Part shown: in pieces, positions 18,907-28,767 of the stretch | How positions within the stretch are numbered: the first letter of the stretch is position 1 | Layout of the letters: every line of letters begins with the position of its first letter | Source: Bacillota bacterium | GTDB lineage: Bacteria > Bacillota > Clostridia > Lachnospirales > Lachnospiraceae | Length of the DNA: 64,000 nucleotides | Direction: 5' to 3' | Assembly (NCBI GenBank): GCA_023386315.1 | Contig: JAEWJZ010000033.1 | Location: 1 to 64,000, forward strand | The notes under the pieces: generated by a model | Told to the model about the DNA's origin: nothing | What the model saw: only the letters and a program-made list of their open reading frames with translations | Databases searched by the model: none | Program-made: the position numbers and the translations under genes

Positions 18907-20892
18907 ATGGATAACAAGAATCAGAATAATAAAATGCCTAAGAATGCCCAGGTCATCGTTATCTGGGTAACAGCGTTTCTGATTGCGGTAGCAGGTATTT
19001 CGTATCTGCATAATGCCATAACGACGAGGACGAATAAAGAATTAAGCTATGATACCTTTATGAATATGGTAGATGAGAAGCAGGTGGAATCGGTTATTGT
19101 TGAGGATACCAGGATTACCATTACTCCTAAGAAGACATGGGGGGAATATAAGCCGGGTGTCAGCTATTATACGGTAAGAATGGACAATGATTTAAACCTG
19201 GCTGAGCGTCTTCGTACCGCTGGTGTGGAAACCGTAAGGACACGCCGGGATGGGAACTTTTTCATCCAGACCATTGTCAGCTATCTTCTTTTATTTGCAG
19301 CAATGGGCTTCTTACTGAACTTCATGATGCGCCGTGTAGGCGGCGGCGGACTGATGGGCGTTGGAAAGAGCAATGCCAAGGTCTACGTTCAGAAAGAGAC
19401 AGGAATTACCTTTAAAGATGTAGCCGGTGAAGATGAAGCCAAGGAATCCTTAACAGAAATCGTGGATTTCCTTCATAACCCCGGAAAATATACAAAGATT
19501 GGTGCCAAGCTTCCCAAAGGAGCCCTTTTAGTAGGCCCTCCCGGAACAGGAAAGACGCTTCTTGCCAAGGCAGTTGCAGGCGAGGCCCACGTTCCTTTCT
19601 ATTCCCTTTCCGGTTCTGATTTTGTAGAGATGTTTGTGGGTGTGGGTGCTTCCCGTGTCCGTGACTTATTTAAGCAGGCACAGGAATCCGCTCCCTGTAT
19701 CATATTTATTGATGAGGTAGATGCCATCGGCAAGAGCCGTGATTCCAGATTCGGCGGAGGCAACGATGAGAGAGAGCAGACATTAAACCAGCTGCTTTCC
19801 GAGATGGACGGATTTGATTCCTCCAAGGGACTTCTGGTTCTGGCAGCTACCAACCGCCCTGAGATTCTGGATCCGGCGCTTCTTCGTCCCGGCCGTTTTG
19901 ACCGGCGGATTATCGTGGATAAGCCGGATTTAAAAGGACGTGTGGACATCTTAAAGGTTCATGCAAAAGACGTGCTTTTGGATGATACGGTAGACCTGGA
20001 TGCAATTGCTCTCGCAACTTCCGGAGCTGTTGGATCCGATCTTGCCAACATGATTAATGAAGGAGCCATTCTGGCGGTTAAGAACGGACGCCATGCGGTA
20101 TCCCAGAAGGATTTGTTTGAGGCTGTTGAAGTTGTCCTGGTTGGTAAAGAAAAGAAAGACAGAGTTCTTAATAAGGAAGAGAGAAGAATCGTATCCTATC
20201 ACGAAGTTGGCCATGCTTTAGTCAGCGCGCTGCAAAAGGATGCAGAGCCGGTGCAGAAGATCACCATTGTTCCAAGAACCATGGGAGCCTTGGGATATGT
20301 CATGCATGTGCCGGAGGAAGAGAAGTTCTTAAATTCCAAGAAAGAGCTCCATGCCATGCTGGTTGGCTACTTAGCCGGACGTGCGGCTGAGGAGATCGTT
20401 TTCGATTCCATTACCACTGGCGCATCCAATGATATTGAGCAGGCCACCAAGGTTGCCCGTGCCATGATCACCCAGTACGGAATGTCGGAAAAATTCGGAC
20501 TGATCGGTCTTGCCAGCAAGGAAGACCAGTATTTAAGCGGAAGAATGGTAATGAACTGTGCGGAAGCAACCTCCTCCCAGATCGATGAAGAAGTCATGAA
20601 GATGTTAAAAGAGGCTTATGAAGAAGCCAAGAATCTTCTGATGGAAAACCGGGAGATTATGGATAAGATTGCAGAATTCTTAATCGAGAGAGAAACCATT
20701 ACCGGCAAGGAATTTATGAAGATTTTCCGGGAAGCAAAAGGAATACCGGAACCGGTTAATTCTGATGATGAGTCTGGAAAAGACGAAGCATCTGAGGAGC
20801 CAAAAGACGGACTGACTGACTGGGTGAAAGAGGAAGTACAGGCAAAAAAAGAAGAATTCCATACGGAATCAGAGGATAGAACGGAGTTATGA
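18907..20892 (+). CDS. ftsH: ATP-dependent zinc metalloprotease FtsH
   Basis: FtsH is a membrane-bound hexameric AAA protease that removes damaged membrane proteins and short-lived regulators. The 661-residue protein has an N-terminal membrane segment (residues about 15-33), an extracytoplasmic domain, a second membrane segment (about 119-141) and the AAA module. Walker A is GPPGTGKT (from Gly210), Walker B contains [11 protein letters not shown], and the second region of homology is present. The zinc site HEVGH has His432 and His436. The C-terminal tail is acidic and variable. A GGAG lies about 12 nt upstream of the ATG. Confidence 0.97.
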   Translation: MDNKNQNNKMPKNAQVIVIWVTAFLIAVAGISYLHNAITTRTNKELSYDTFMNMVDEKQVESVIVEDTRITITPKKTWGEYKPGVSYYTVRMDNDLNLAERLRTAGVETVRTRRDGNFFIQTIVSYLLLFAAMGFLLNFMMRRVGGGGLMGVGKSNAKVYVQKETGITFKDVAGEDEAKESLTEIVDFLHNPGKYTKIGAKLPKGALLVGPPGTGKTLLAKAVAGEAHVPFYSLSGSDFVEMFVGVGASRVRDLFKQAQESAPCIIFIDEVDAIGKSRDSRFGGGNDEREQTLNQLLSEMDGFDSSKGLLVLAATNRPEILDPALLRPGRFDRRIIVDKPDLKGRVDILKVHAKDVLLDDTVDLDAIALATSGAVGSDLANMINEGAILAVKNGRHAVSQKDLFEAVEVVLVGKEKKDRVLNKEERRIVSYHEVGHALVSALQKDAEPVQKITIVPRTMGALGYVMHVPEEEKFLNSKKELHAMLVGYLAGRAAEEIVFDSITTGASNDIEQATKVARAMITQYGMSEKFGLIGLASKEDQYLSGRMVMNCAEATSSQIDEEVMKMLKEAYEEAKNLLMENREIMDKIAEFLIERETITGKEFMKIFREAKGIPEPVNSDDESGKDEASEEPKDGLTDWVKEEVQAKKEEFHTESEDRTEL

Positions 20893-20916
20893 TAGTTTAA
20901 CCGCTTCACAAACTGA

Positions 20917-20945
20917 TTGTAACACATGGAGATTTTTGGTATAAT
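20917..20945 (+). promoter_or_regulatory. Promoter of the SMC-like (jet) operon
   Basis: TTGTAA (20917-20922) and TATAAT (20940-20945) have a 17-nt spacer. The transcript would start near 20952 and carry a leader of about 125 nt. Confidence 0.7.
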
Positions 20946-20990
20946 AAAAGGCAATGGCCTTGGATCAGATACAATAAGGAACGAAGAATC

Positions 20991-21026
20991 AAACGGCTGT
21001 CATGTAGGATGATAGCCGTTTCTTTC
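20991..21026 (+). terminator. Leader hairpin upstream of jetA-like gene
   Basis: AAACGGCTGTCA (20991-21002) pairs with TGATAGCCGTTT (21010-21021), a 12-bp stem with one G-U pair and a 7-nt loop, followed by a T-rich stretch. It sits inside the predicted leader, so it could limit read-through into the operon or be the end of a short transcript. Confidence 0.6.
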
Positions 21027-21077
21027 TGTCTGTTTTTATAGGGATAATGAAGCGATGGGAGAGGAATCAAAACAACC

Positions 21078-22439
21078 ATGATACTGATGAATGAGATACC
21101 GGACCGGTTCTGGGGACTGTTCCGTTCCATAAACCGGTCCACCTACATAGAAGCGCTTTTAAGAATTAATGAAGAATATGAATACAGCAACTACTTTTTA
21201 AGCCGTGAGGTGTGCCTTCAGGTTTTAGAGGAGTATTTTGTCCAGAAGCGGCTCGTAATCTGGCAGGATGAGCTGGAAGATGAGGCGGATGAGCTGCTGC
21301 CCCCTGCTTCCAGAGTATTAAACTGGCTTTTGAGGGCAGGCTGGCTTCGCAAGGTGGACGATTATGCCTCCATGACGGTGAATATCGTAATTCCTGATTA
21401 TGCTGCTGTCATGATTGAGGCATTTTTTAAGCTTTCCAGCGACGAAGAGGATGAGACGCAGATCTATGTTCAGAACATTTACGCCATTCTCTTCTCTTTA
21501 AAAAATGATCCCAGGGCGGGAATCAGCCTATTAAATACGGCTTATGTTAATACGAAACGGCTCAATAAGTCTTTGCAGGACATGCTTCACAACATGGATA
21601 AGTTCTTTGCAAGCCTTTTGGAGCAGAAGGCGTACGGAGAACTGTTAAAAGAGCATCTGGAAGGTTATGTGGAGGAGATTGTAAAAAAGAAGTACCACAT
21701 TTTAAAGACGTCGGATAATTTTTATCTTTATAAAAATGATATCAAACGTTGGATCGGCGGTCTGCGTGAGGATGTGGCGTGGATGGAGGAAATGAGCCGG
21801 CGAAGCGCCAACCGGGTGACGGCAGCCGATGTGGCAGAAAAACTGGACCAGATTGAGAGGGGCTTTGATGACATCGAACACCGGATTTCCAATATGGACA
21901 AGGAGCACTCCCGCTACATCCGCGCCACTGTAACAAGGCTTAACTATCTTCTCAATCAGGAAGATAACATGAAAGGTCTTGTGATCCGGTTATTAAACCA
22001 TCTTTCTCTTGTGGAAGATCCGGAGGATGCAATTGAGAAGGCGGGAAACTGCATGAATTTATCCCAGATGGCAATTCTTTCTGAAAAATCCATTTACAAA
22101 AAGAGAAAGAGCAGAACGGAATTTAAGGAAACGCTGGTGCCGGATGAGGAACCAACCCAGCTGACAGCCGAAGAGATTTTGAATTTAAACCGGGTGAAGA
22201 ACCGTTACAGCCGGAAGGAGATCGAAAGCTATATAGAGTCCCGCATGGTACAGGGGCGCATGGAGGTCAGGGAAGATACGGTCCGTACACCGGAAGAATT
22301 TGAAAAGCTGATTCTGGCCTATGATTATTCCATAAGAAGAAAAAGCCTTTATCAGGTGGAGGATATGGAACCGGAGCTGATCGATAACGGAAGGTACCGT
22401 TATCCCCGGCTGGTATTTGTAAGGAGGAATGAAGTATGA
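21078..22439 (+). CDS. Wadjet JetA-like protein (DUF5716-like)
   Basis: The 453-residue product precedes a small DUF4194-like protein and a large SMC-like ATPase, the gene order of Wadjet systems, which recognise and disable circular plasmids, and of related MukBEF/Mks condensins. From the arrangement and the N-terminal sequence (RFWGLFRSINRSTYIEALL) I take it as the JetA/MukF-like kleisin subunit. The protein is mostly helical with a winged-helix-like N-terminus, a coiled middle (around residues 190-300) and a basic C-terminal region. The ATG is 13-14 nt from the nearest GGGAGAGG, a loose spacing; ATG 21087 is an alternative. It overlaps the next gene by four bases. Confidence 0.75.
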   Translation: MILMNEIPDRFWGLFRSINRSTYIEALLRINEEYEYSNYFLSREVCLQVLEEYFVQKRLVIWQDELEDEADELLPPASRVLNWLLRAGWLRKVDDYASMTVNIVIPDYAAVMIEAFFKLSSDEEDETQIYVQNIYAILFSLKNDPRAGISLLNTAYVNTKRLNKSLQDMLHNMDKFFASLLEQKAYGELLKEHLEGYVEEIVKKKYHILKTSDNFYLYKNDIKRWIGGLREDVAWMEEMSRRSANRVTAADVAEKLDQIERGFDDIEHRISNMDKEHSRYIRATVTRLNYLLNQEDNMKGLVIRLLNHLSLVEDPEDAIEKAGNCMNLSQMAILSEKSIYKKRKSRTEFKETLVPDEEPTQLTAEEILNLNRVKNRYSRKEIESYIESRMVQGRMEVREDTVRTPEEFEKLILAYDYSIRRKSLYQVEDMEPELIDNGRYRYPRLVFVRRNEV

Positions 22440-23086
22440 CAAATGAAGAATATACTGGCTCAATCAGCCAGATTCCATATTATGACGGGCTTTTGCAGGG
22501 AGAAAAGGCGGAGTTAAGAGATGCCATACGGCAGCTGTTAAAACAGACCTTTATTCTGGAGCATAAATTTGAGAAGCGTTCCAACCGTTTCCTTTATAAT
22601 CAGGAATTTAAAGTCTGCAACAAGCATCTGGAGTTTATCCGGGCGTATTTAGCAGTCAGCGGTATCAATGTGCTGGAAAACAGCCAGCTGGGATTGATCT
22701 ACATACAGGGAGAGGACACCATGGGAGAAAAGCTTCCCAAGCTTGCAACTCTTTACTTACTGGTGCTGAAGCTGATTTACGATGAGCAGATGGCGGCAGT
22801 TTCCACCAGCGTCAATGTTTATACCACTATAAGTGAGATTCACGACAAGCTTGGCAATTACCGGCTATTCAAAAAGCAGCCGTCTGTCACGGAGATCCGC
22901 CGTGCCATTGCTATGCTGAAAAAATATCAGATTCTGGAGCCTCTTGATGTTCTGGAAGATTTAGATGGGGACAACCGCATGATCATCTATCCCAGTATCA
23001 ATGTGGTTTTATTCGGCGATGACGTAAGGTCCCTGCTGGAATCATTTGAAGAAGGAGAAGACAGCGATGACGAATCAGAATTTTGA
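22436..23086 (+). CDS. Wadjet JetB-like protein (DUF4194-like)
   Basis: This 216-residue protein occupies the position of JetB/MukE, the small winged-helix partner that bridges the kleisin and the SMC-like ATPase. It begins ISQIPYYDGLLQGEKAELR and has a central region with YLLVLKLIYDEQ and a winged-helix-like stretch SEIHDKLGNYRLFKKQPSVT, followed by an acidic tail. The ATGA overlap with the upstream gene and the 20-nt overlap with the ATPase show that the three are co-translated. The family assignment is from size, position and general pattern, so it is moderately sure. Confidence 0.75.
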   Translation: MTNEEYTGSISQIPYYDGLLQGEKAELRDAIRQLLKQTFILEHKFEKRSNRFLYNQEFKVCNKHLEFIRAYLAVSGINVLENSQLGLIYIQGEDTMGEKLPKLATLYLLVLKLIYDEQMAAVSTSVNVYTTISEIHDKLGNYRLFKKQPSVTEIRRAIAMLKKYQILEPLDVLEDLDGDNRMIIYPSINVVLFGDDVRSLLESFEEGEDSDDESEF

Positions 23087-26000
23087 GGCTCTGTCCAGAA
23101 TACTTTTGAATAACTGGCATTACATCAGCCGTAAGACATTGTCCTTCCATGAAGAGATCAATTTCTTTACCGGCCATTCCGGCAGCGGAAAATCCACGGT
23201 CATTGATGCCATGCAGATCCTGCTTTATGCCAATACCGACGGAAGAGGATTCTTTAACAAGGCGGCTGCCGATGATTCGGACCGGAATTTGATCGAATAT
23301 CTGCGGGGAATGGTGAATATCGGAGAGAATAATGAATTTGCCTATTTAAGGAATCAGAATTTCTCCACCACCATTGCGTTGGAATTAAAGCGCACAGATA
23401 ACGGGGAATGCCAATGTGTCGGAATTATCTTTGATGTGGAAACGGCGACCAATGAAATTTCAAGAAAGTTTTTCTGGCACAAAGGTCCGTTGTGGGAAAA
23501 TGAATACCGCACCGGAACAAGAACCATGACAATCGAAGAGGTGACTTCTTATCTGCAGGTTCATTTTGAGAAAGATGAGTATTTTACCACCTCCCATAAT
23601 GAGCGGTTCCGCAGACAGCTGTATGATGTCTATCTGGGCGGACTGGATTCTGAAAAGTTTCCTCTGCTTTTTAAACGGGCGATTCCTTTCCGGATGAATA
23701 TCCGGCTGGAGGATTTCGTAAAGGAATATATCTGCATGGAACAGGATATTCATATCGAGGACATGCAGGAAAGCGTCATGCAGTATGGGCGGATGAGAAA
23801 GAAGATCGAAGATACCTTTGTGGAGATTGGCTATTTAAAGGAAATGAGATCACTTTACGATTCTGTTATGGAAAAGGATGAAGAGATCCGGTCAAACACC
23901 TATTATTTCCGCAAAATGGAGATTCTGGACTATCAGACCCGAATCCAGGCGCTGAAGGATAAGATCCGCCTTTCGGGAGAGGAGTATACCCGTCAGGAAG
24001 AGCGGAAAGAGGGACTGGATGTTCAGATTAATGATCTGACAAAGCAGGGAGAAGAACTTCTCCGTCAGATTTCATCTACCGGATATGAAGATCTGAAGAA
24101 TCAGCTGGATTCAGCCAGGGAGCTGGTGAGTCATTTAAATAAAAGTGTGATGAAATGGCAGCAGACGGCAGACCGCCTGAATGCGTGGATTGATGAAGAA
24201 TCAACCTCCAACCAAACCATCTGGGACATTGAGGAATTTGAGAAAAATACCATTGATGAGGAAAAACTTACCAGATTAAAGAAATCCATTGTCCAGATGC
24301 AGGCGGAGACAGAAGATACGAAAAAAGAGGCGGAAAGCCTTTTAAGGGATATTAAGAAACGGGAGCGTCAGACCAGTGAGGAGCTTGCCCAGCTAAAAGC
24401 AGGAAGCAAAGCTTATCCAAAGCATCTGGAGCGGGCGAAAACGTTTCTCCAGCAGCGCCTTCTTCAGAAAACCGGCAAGGCAGTAGAGGTTCACGTGCTT
24501 GCGGATCTGCTGGATATACGGGATGAGAAATGGAGAAATGCGGCAGAGGGGTATTTGGGAAACCATAAGCTGTCTCTGGTCGTAGCACCTGCCTATGCAA
24601 AGGCAGCCATGGAGGTCTATGAGGAACTGGACCAGGGTGAAGCTTTCCATGTGGCAGTTCTGGACACAGAGAGGGCGGGAGAGAGTACACATGAGGTTCT
24701 TAAGAATTCCCTTGTGGAAGAAGTGATTGTGAGAGAGTCTTATTTACAGCCTTACATGGATTTACTTCTTGGAAAGGTGATCAAATGCGAAAGCCTTGAA
24801 GAGCTTCGCAGCTGCCGCATCGGTGTGACACCGGAATGTATGCTGTACCACACCTTCCGTCTGCAGCACATAAATCCCGATCATTACACCAGATTTGCCT
24901 ATATTGGCAAGGACAGTGTACGCCGCAGAATCCGTCTTCTTGAAAAGAATCTGGAGGCCATGGAGGCGGAGAAGAAGCCACAGGAATTAATCATAGGGGA
25001 ATGCAGCCGGATTCTTTCTCTGGAAGCATTATCAGAAGCGACAGAGGTTTATGTGGAGTGGCAGCAGGAAATGGCTGCTTTTAAGGAAAAAGAGAAAGAA
25101 ATCAGGAAGCTGGAGCAGAAGCTGGAAAAGCTGAAGGCCCAGAATGTGGAGGAATGGGGAAAGGAGCGTGAAGCCGTTTTAGGACTTTGTGAGGGAAAAC
25201 GGGCGGAGTTGAGGGCGTTAGACCGTCTCATGGGAGATCTTCAAAGAAAGGCGGAAGAATTCCAGCGTGAAGCTGTACAGCTGGAAGAGGAGCTGGTGGC
25301 AAAGGAACGCGTGGTGGAAGCCGATGAAAAGCTGGAGGAAGAATTAAAAGTATCTCTGGAAGGCAATGAGACTCCCCGCTATGACCGCTTGAAGGACAGA
25401 TACTTTGCGCTTTTAAAGAGAGCAGAGGAAGCCCGGGAAGAGGCGTACCGCCTTCTTGTCTCAGCAAGAGGCGAGTATGTCCGCAAGTATCCCAACCGGA
25501 ATTTCTCCCTGACTGCAGAAGATAACCAGGAATATGACCGTCTTCTGGAGATCATGGAATGCGCAAATCTGGAAGAATATAAAAACATGGCGGCAGAACA
25601 GGCAAAGTCCGCAGTTCTTCATTTTAAAGACGACTTTATGTTTAAGATCCGGAGTGCCATTCGGGATGCGCTGCAAAGAAGGGATGAGCTGAACCGGATT
25701 ATCAACAGACTGGATTTCGGAAAGGACAAGTATCAGTTTGTTATTGGAAAGAACAAGGGACCGGATGGCAGGTACTATGACATGTTCATGGATGACTCTC
25801 TGGAAATCAACCCTTCCCAGCTGACGGATTCCCTGGATAATCAGATGAATCTTTTCACTATGGAACATGAAAATCAGTACGGTGAATTAATTAATGATCT
25901 GATTAATATCTTCATTCCCCCGGAAAATGCAACCCCGGAGCAAATGGAAGAAGCAAAGCGGAATATGGATAAATATGCGGATTATCGAACCTATCTGACC

Positions 26001-26456
26001 TTTGACATGCAGCAGCTGATTCAGAATGAGGATGAGGTCATTAAGATCCGTTTAAGCAAGATGATTAAGAAGAATTCCGGCGGAGAGGGGCAGAATCCCC
26101 TTTACGTGGCGCTTCTTGCCAGCTTTGCACAGGCATATAGGATCAATGTGCCTCAAAAGATTCAGAGAAACCCAACGATTCGTCTTGTAGTTCTTGATGA
26201 GGCATTTTCCAAGATGGATGGGGAAAAGGTGGCAAGCTGTATCGAGCTGATCCGCGGTCTTGGTTTCCAGGCCATCATCAGCGCTACCAATGATAAGATC
26301 CAGAACTATGTGGAAAATGTAGACAAGACCTTTGTCTTCGCCAATCCCAACAAAAAATCCATCTCCATACAGGAATTTGAGCGGGAGAGCTTTCCCCAGC
26401 TGATGAGGGAACTTGATGAGGAAGATGATGAGACGGGTGGCGTCACAGGAGAATAA
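23067..26456 (+). CDS. Wadjet JetC-like SMC-type ATPase
   Basis: This is an SMC-like ATPase of 1,129 residues. I choose ATG 23067 (GAAGGAG 9 nt upstream) rather than the TTG at 23046. The N-terminal Walker A is GHSGSGKST (from about residue 36). Long charged helices likely to form coiled coil run from about 265 to 480 and 620 to 770, with a hinge-like globular stretch between. The C-terminal head has the signature NSGGEGQNPLYVALLASF near 1003 and Walker B RLVVLDEAFSKMD near 1039. In Wadjet such proteins form motors that extrude DNA loops. No JetD (the nuclease/topoisomerase-like subunit) is found in the window. Confidence 0.85.
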   Translation: MTNQNFEALSRILLNNWHYISRKTLSFHEEINFFTGHSGSGKSTVIDAMQILLYANTDGRGFFNKAAADDSDRNLIEYLRGMVNIGENNEFAYLRNQNFSTTIALELKRTDNGECQCVGIIFDVETATNEISRKFFWHKGPLWENEYRTGTRTMTIEEVTSYLQVHFEKDEYFTTSHNERFRRQLYDVYLGGLDSEKFPLLFKRAIPFRMNIRLEDFVKEYICMEQDIHIEDMQESVMQYGRMRKKIEDTFVEIGYLKEMRSLYDSVMEKDEEIRSNTYYFRKMEILDYQTRIQALKDKIRLSGEEYTRQEERKEGLDVQINDLTKQGEELLRQISSTGYEDLKNQLDSARELVSHLNKSVMKWQQTADRLNAWIDEESTSNQTIWDIEEFEKNTIDEEKLTRLKKSIVQMQAETEDTKKEAESLLRDIKKRERQTSEELAQLKAGSKAYPKHLERAKTFLQQRLLQKTGKAVEVHVLADLLDIRDEKWRNAAEGYLGNHKLSLVVAPAYAKAAMEVYEELDQGEAFHVAVLDTERAGESTHEVLKNSLVEEVIVRESYLQPYMDLLLGKVIKCESLEELRSCRIGVTPECMLYHTFRLQHINPDHYTRFAYIGKDSVRRRIRLLEKNLEAMEAEKKPQELIIGECSRILSLEALSEATEVYVEWQQEMAAFKEKEKEIRKLEQKLEKLKAQNVEEWGKEREAVLGLCEGKRAELRALDRLMGDLQRKAEEFQREAVQLEEELVAKERVVEADEKLEEELKVSLEGNETPRYDRLKDRYFALLKRAEEAREEAYRLLVSARGEYVRKYPNRNFSLTAEDNQEYDRLLEIMECANLEEYKNMAAEQAKSAVLHFKDDFMFKIRSAIRDALQRRDELNRIINRLDFGKDKYQFVIGKNKGPDGRYYDMFMDDSLEINPSQLTDSLDNQMNLFTMEHENQYGELINDLINIFIPPENATPEQMEEAKRNMDKYADYRTYLTFDMQQLIQNEDEVIKIRLSKMIKKNSGGEGQNPLYVALLASFAQAYRINVPQKIQRNPTIRLVVLDEAFSKMDGEKVASCIELIRGLGFQAIISATNDKIQNYVENVDKTFVFANPNKKSISIQEFERESFPQLMRELDEEDDETGGVTGE

Positions 26457-26478
26457 TCATTTCCTGATTGCATAACGT

Positions 26479-26526
26479 AAAAAATCACCTTGCCAGGCTT
26501 TTTTGCCAAGGCAAGGTGATTTTTTT
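26479..26526. terminator. Bidirectional intrinsic terminator
   Basis: ATCACCTTGCC (26484-26494) pairs with GGCAAGGTGAT (26510-26520) and is flanked by A- and T-runs. It closes both the jet operon and the convergent lipoprotein gene, whose stop codon lies in the T-run. Confidence 0.92.
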
Positions 26527-28486
26527 ATCCCCAGGCAGGAACTGCCAGGTAATATGCTGTATCAGGATCTGAATCCCAGGCTGTTTCCTTTACCCATCCC
26601 CAGGCTCCGGCCTCGTTCATAACCAGTATATAGGAGTGTCCGTCCTTTACCGCCCAGCCGATGGGGCAGACTGTTTCTCCAGGACTGACAGAGAAAGCAG
26701 GGGTATCTCCTTCCATAGCGGCTGTAACAGGAAACGTATGTGACACTACATAATAATTTTCCGGATTCTGATGAAGAAACGCGTTGGTGATCATATTATA
26801 ATTCTTATTGAAATACACCTTCTGAGGTACTTCCTTTAATTTACCGTCTTCATAGGACCAAAACAGATCTGTGAAGTAACACCCAAACTGGAGAGTAGAT
26901 CCCGAAAATGGTGTATCTGCAGTTACTTTTAAAATTCCGTCTCCCTCCGCTGTTAATCCATACTTACGGAAAAGTGATCCATTTCCGTCGCAGACGGGGC
27001 CTGTCAGATCTCTAATCAATTCCAGACTGCCGTTTTGATAACGATAGAAGCTGTATGAGAAAAGGGTATCGGAATCTTGGGATATATCCAGGTGAAGCTC
27101 AATTTGCTGATCTTTTTTATTAAGGTCCAATGCCGTCAGTCTGATGGTGCCCCTTATATTTTCCGGAATTGAAGTCTGTTTTTTGCCGTTAATCGAAAGT
27201 TTAAGGCTTTTCTCATCATAATCTTTCGGGTCTTCGGTGCTGCTCCAGCGAATGGTTTCGCAGACACCATCACCATCAAAATCCAATAAATAATCTTTGT
27301 CTGCTTTCAAGGTAACACCTTCATCAGTGATTTCTTTGTCAGGTAGTTGATTTTCCGCTATCTTAATCAGACCCAGATTTTTCTTTTCAATATCGTTAAG
27401 AACGTCCTCTTTAAAATCAGCGGGAGCCATCTCAGCGTGATACCATGATTTACTGTTGAAATATTCCTGCAGATCCGCTGCATCAAATTTTCTTCCATGG
27501 CGGGCATAGATTTCGTTTCTTGCAAGTCTCAGCGCAGATGGATCAGCTTTCAGCAGATCGCCTCCTGTGAGACAGCTTGTGCTGCTCTCCGGAAAGATAT
27601 AATCTGGTTGTGTCATGGCATTCACAGCTTCATCTTCTGTTTTTTGCGCAGATACCATGAGCTGTTTCCCATAATCATTGAGTTTATCACCGATCTCTCC
27701 ATAAGGGATCAGCGTTTCCTGTCCGGCAGAAGAGTCGGTTTTTCCTCCATTCCACTGAGAGGATAATAAAATTCCTTCCTTTAAAAGCGCAAATTGACTG
27801 GGGTCGGAAGACATGATCTGGGTCAGAAGGGAGGAGTTAGAACTGCCGCCGGCAGCTGCCTGGGCAAGTGCCAGCTTTAATCCTTCCGGATCATCGGAAA
27901 GAGCAGAAAGAGTGATCCTCTTTCCATTTTCTACATCATAGGAACTTAAAAAGGTAAATGTATCATTGCGGTTATTTCCCCTGATATCAGTATAGTTCTG
28001 CTTCAGACTTAATAGTCTTCCGTCATTTCTCAGAACCTGATAATCAAAGGTATAAAGGTAATTTTTCTGTGGATCTCCGGCTGCTGATGAGGGTGGGATT
28101 TCCATCGAATCACTGATGAATTCGTACCAACTGGTGTTCTGGTCGTTCTCTCTTAAACTTCGGTTTATGAGATACTGGGAATCGGGTTTATCAGGAATTA
28201 TGACTTCCGGCACCCGGCTGTTCCACCGGTAGACCAGGGTACCCCGGTCACTATATTTCTCATTATGATCTGCAGACCAGGTTCTTACTGTTACCGGACT
28301 AATGTTGGTTTCTGTGCTTGATGATCCTTTTTCAGTACTGCGTTGCTCCTGTTCGGCGGGGGTCTGTTCGGTAAGGGATTCTGCGGGCGAAGAAGGGGTA
28401 TCCTCCACCCGGGAATTCATCTTACACCCGGACGCGGTTAAGGAAAGAGCAAGCAGTACAACTGGCAGCAATGGATGTGGTTTCAT
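26525..28486 (-). CDS. YARHG-domain lipoprotein
   Basis: This is a 653-residue exported lipoprotein of unknown function. The signal peptide ends in a lipobox (LTASGC, Cys21) followed by a Ser/Thr/Glu-rich linker. Around residues 310-350 it has the YARHG motif region, RLARNEIYARHGRKF followed by SKSWY, a domain found in many extracellular clostridial proteins. The N-terminal domain before it resembles RsiV-type DUF3298 regions only vaguely. A C-terminal stretch (GETVCPIGWAVKDGHSYILV) looks like an SH3-type module. AGAGGAATG lies upstream of the ATG. It is convergent with the jet operon and need not be related to it. Confidence 0.8.
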   Translation of the reverse strand: MKPHPLLPVVLLALSLTASGCKMNSRVEDTPSSPAESLTEQTPAEQEQRSTEKGSSSTETNISPVTVRTWSADHNEKYSDRGTLVYRWNSRVPEVIIPDKPDSQYLINRSLRENDQNTSWYEFISDSMEIPPSSAAGDPQKNYLYTFDYQVLRNDGRLLSLKQNYTDIRGNNRNDTFTFLSSYDVENGKRITLSALSDDPEGLKLALAQAAAGGSSNSSLLTQIMSSDPSQFALLKEGILLSSQWNGGKTDSSAGQETLIPYGEIGDKLNDYGKQLMVSAQKTEDEAVNAMTQPDYIFPESSTSCLTGGDLLKADPSALRLARNEIYARHGRKFDAADLQEYFNSKSWYHAEMAPADFKEDVLNDIEKKNLGLIKIAENQLPDKEITDEGVTLKADKDYLLDFDGDGVCETIRWSSTEDPKDYDEKSLKLSINGKKQTSIPENIRGTIRLTALDLNKKDQQIELHLDISQDSDTLFSYSFYRYQNGSLELIRDLTGPVCDGNGSLFRKYGLTAEGDGILKVTADTPFSGSTLQFGCYFTDLFWSYEDGKLKEVPQKVYFNKNYNMITNAFLHQNPENYYVVSHTFPVTAAMEGDTPAFSVSPGETVCPIGWAVKDGHSYILVMNEAGAWGWVKETAWDSDPDTAYYLAVPAWG

Positions 28487-28518
28487 ATTTTCTCATTCCT
28501 CTTTCTTGGTTTATAATG

Positions 28519-28527
28519 ATTATACCA
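28519..28527 (-). promoter_or_regulatory. Extended -10 promoter of the YARHG lipoprotein gene
   Basis: On the minus strand TGGTATAAT is present about 35 nt before the start codon. The -35 region is weak, so recognition would depend on the extended -10 element. Confidence 0.5.
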
Positions 28528-28623
28528 TGCTTTTTTTTCGAAAGACAGTTTTAACATAAATTTCTGCCGGAAGAGGAGTGCATGATGGATTCTAAGAAAA
28601 GCAGTCATTATTAAAATATTTAT

Positions 28624-28663
28624 CGAACAAATGTTTGCAATGCAGTTAATGATGTGCTATAAT
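28624..28663 (+). promoter_or_regulatory. uvrA promoter with LexA (SOS) box
   Basis: CGAACAAATGTTTG (28624-28637) is a near-palindrome that fits the Gram-positive LexA consensus CGAACRNRYGTTYC at all but the last base. It overlaps the -35 element TTGCAA (28635-28640), which is 17 nt from TATAAT (28658-28663). LexA binding here would block RNA polymerase, so uvrA should be induced by DNA damage. Confidence 0.85.
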
Positions 28664-28693
28664 GGAAAAAACCGGTTGCTGAGTAACTACGGG

Positions 28694-28719
28694 TGCGGAC
28701 TTCATATTATAAGTCCGCA
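28694..28719 (+). other. Leader hairpin in uvrA 5' UTR
   Basis: TGCGGACTT (28694-28702) pairs with AAGTCCGCA (28711-28719), a 9-bp stem with an 8-nt loop in the uvrA leader. No T-run follows, so it is not a plain terminator. Its role is unknown. Confidence 0.5.
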
Positions 28720-28767
28720 TTCGATTGTTGTGAGATTCAGAATTTCAGGATATAACAGGAGTACAGT

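Noticed and set aside
26525..28486. JetD candidate after the jetC-like gene
   Set aside because: The gene is on the other strand, encodes a lipoprotein with a YARHG domain, and is behind a bidirectional terminator.
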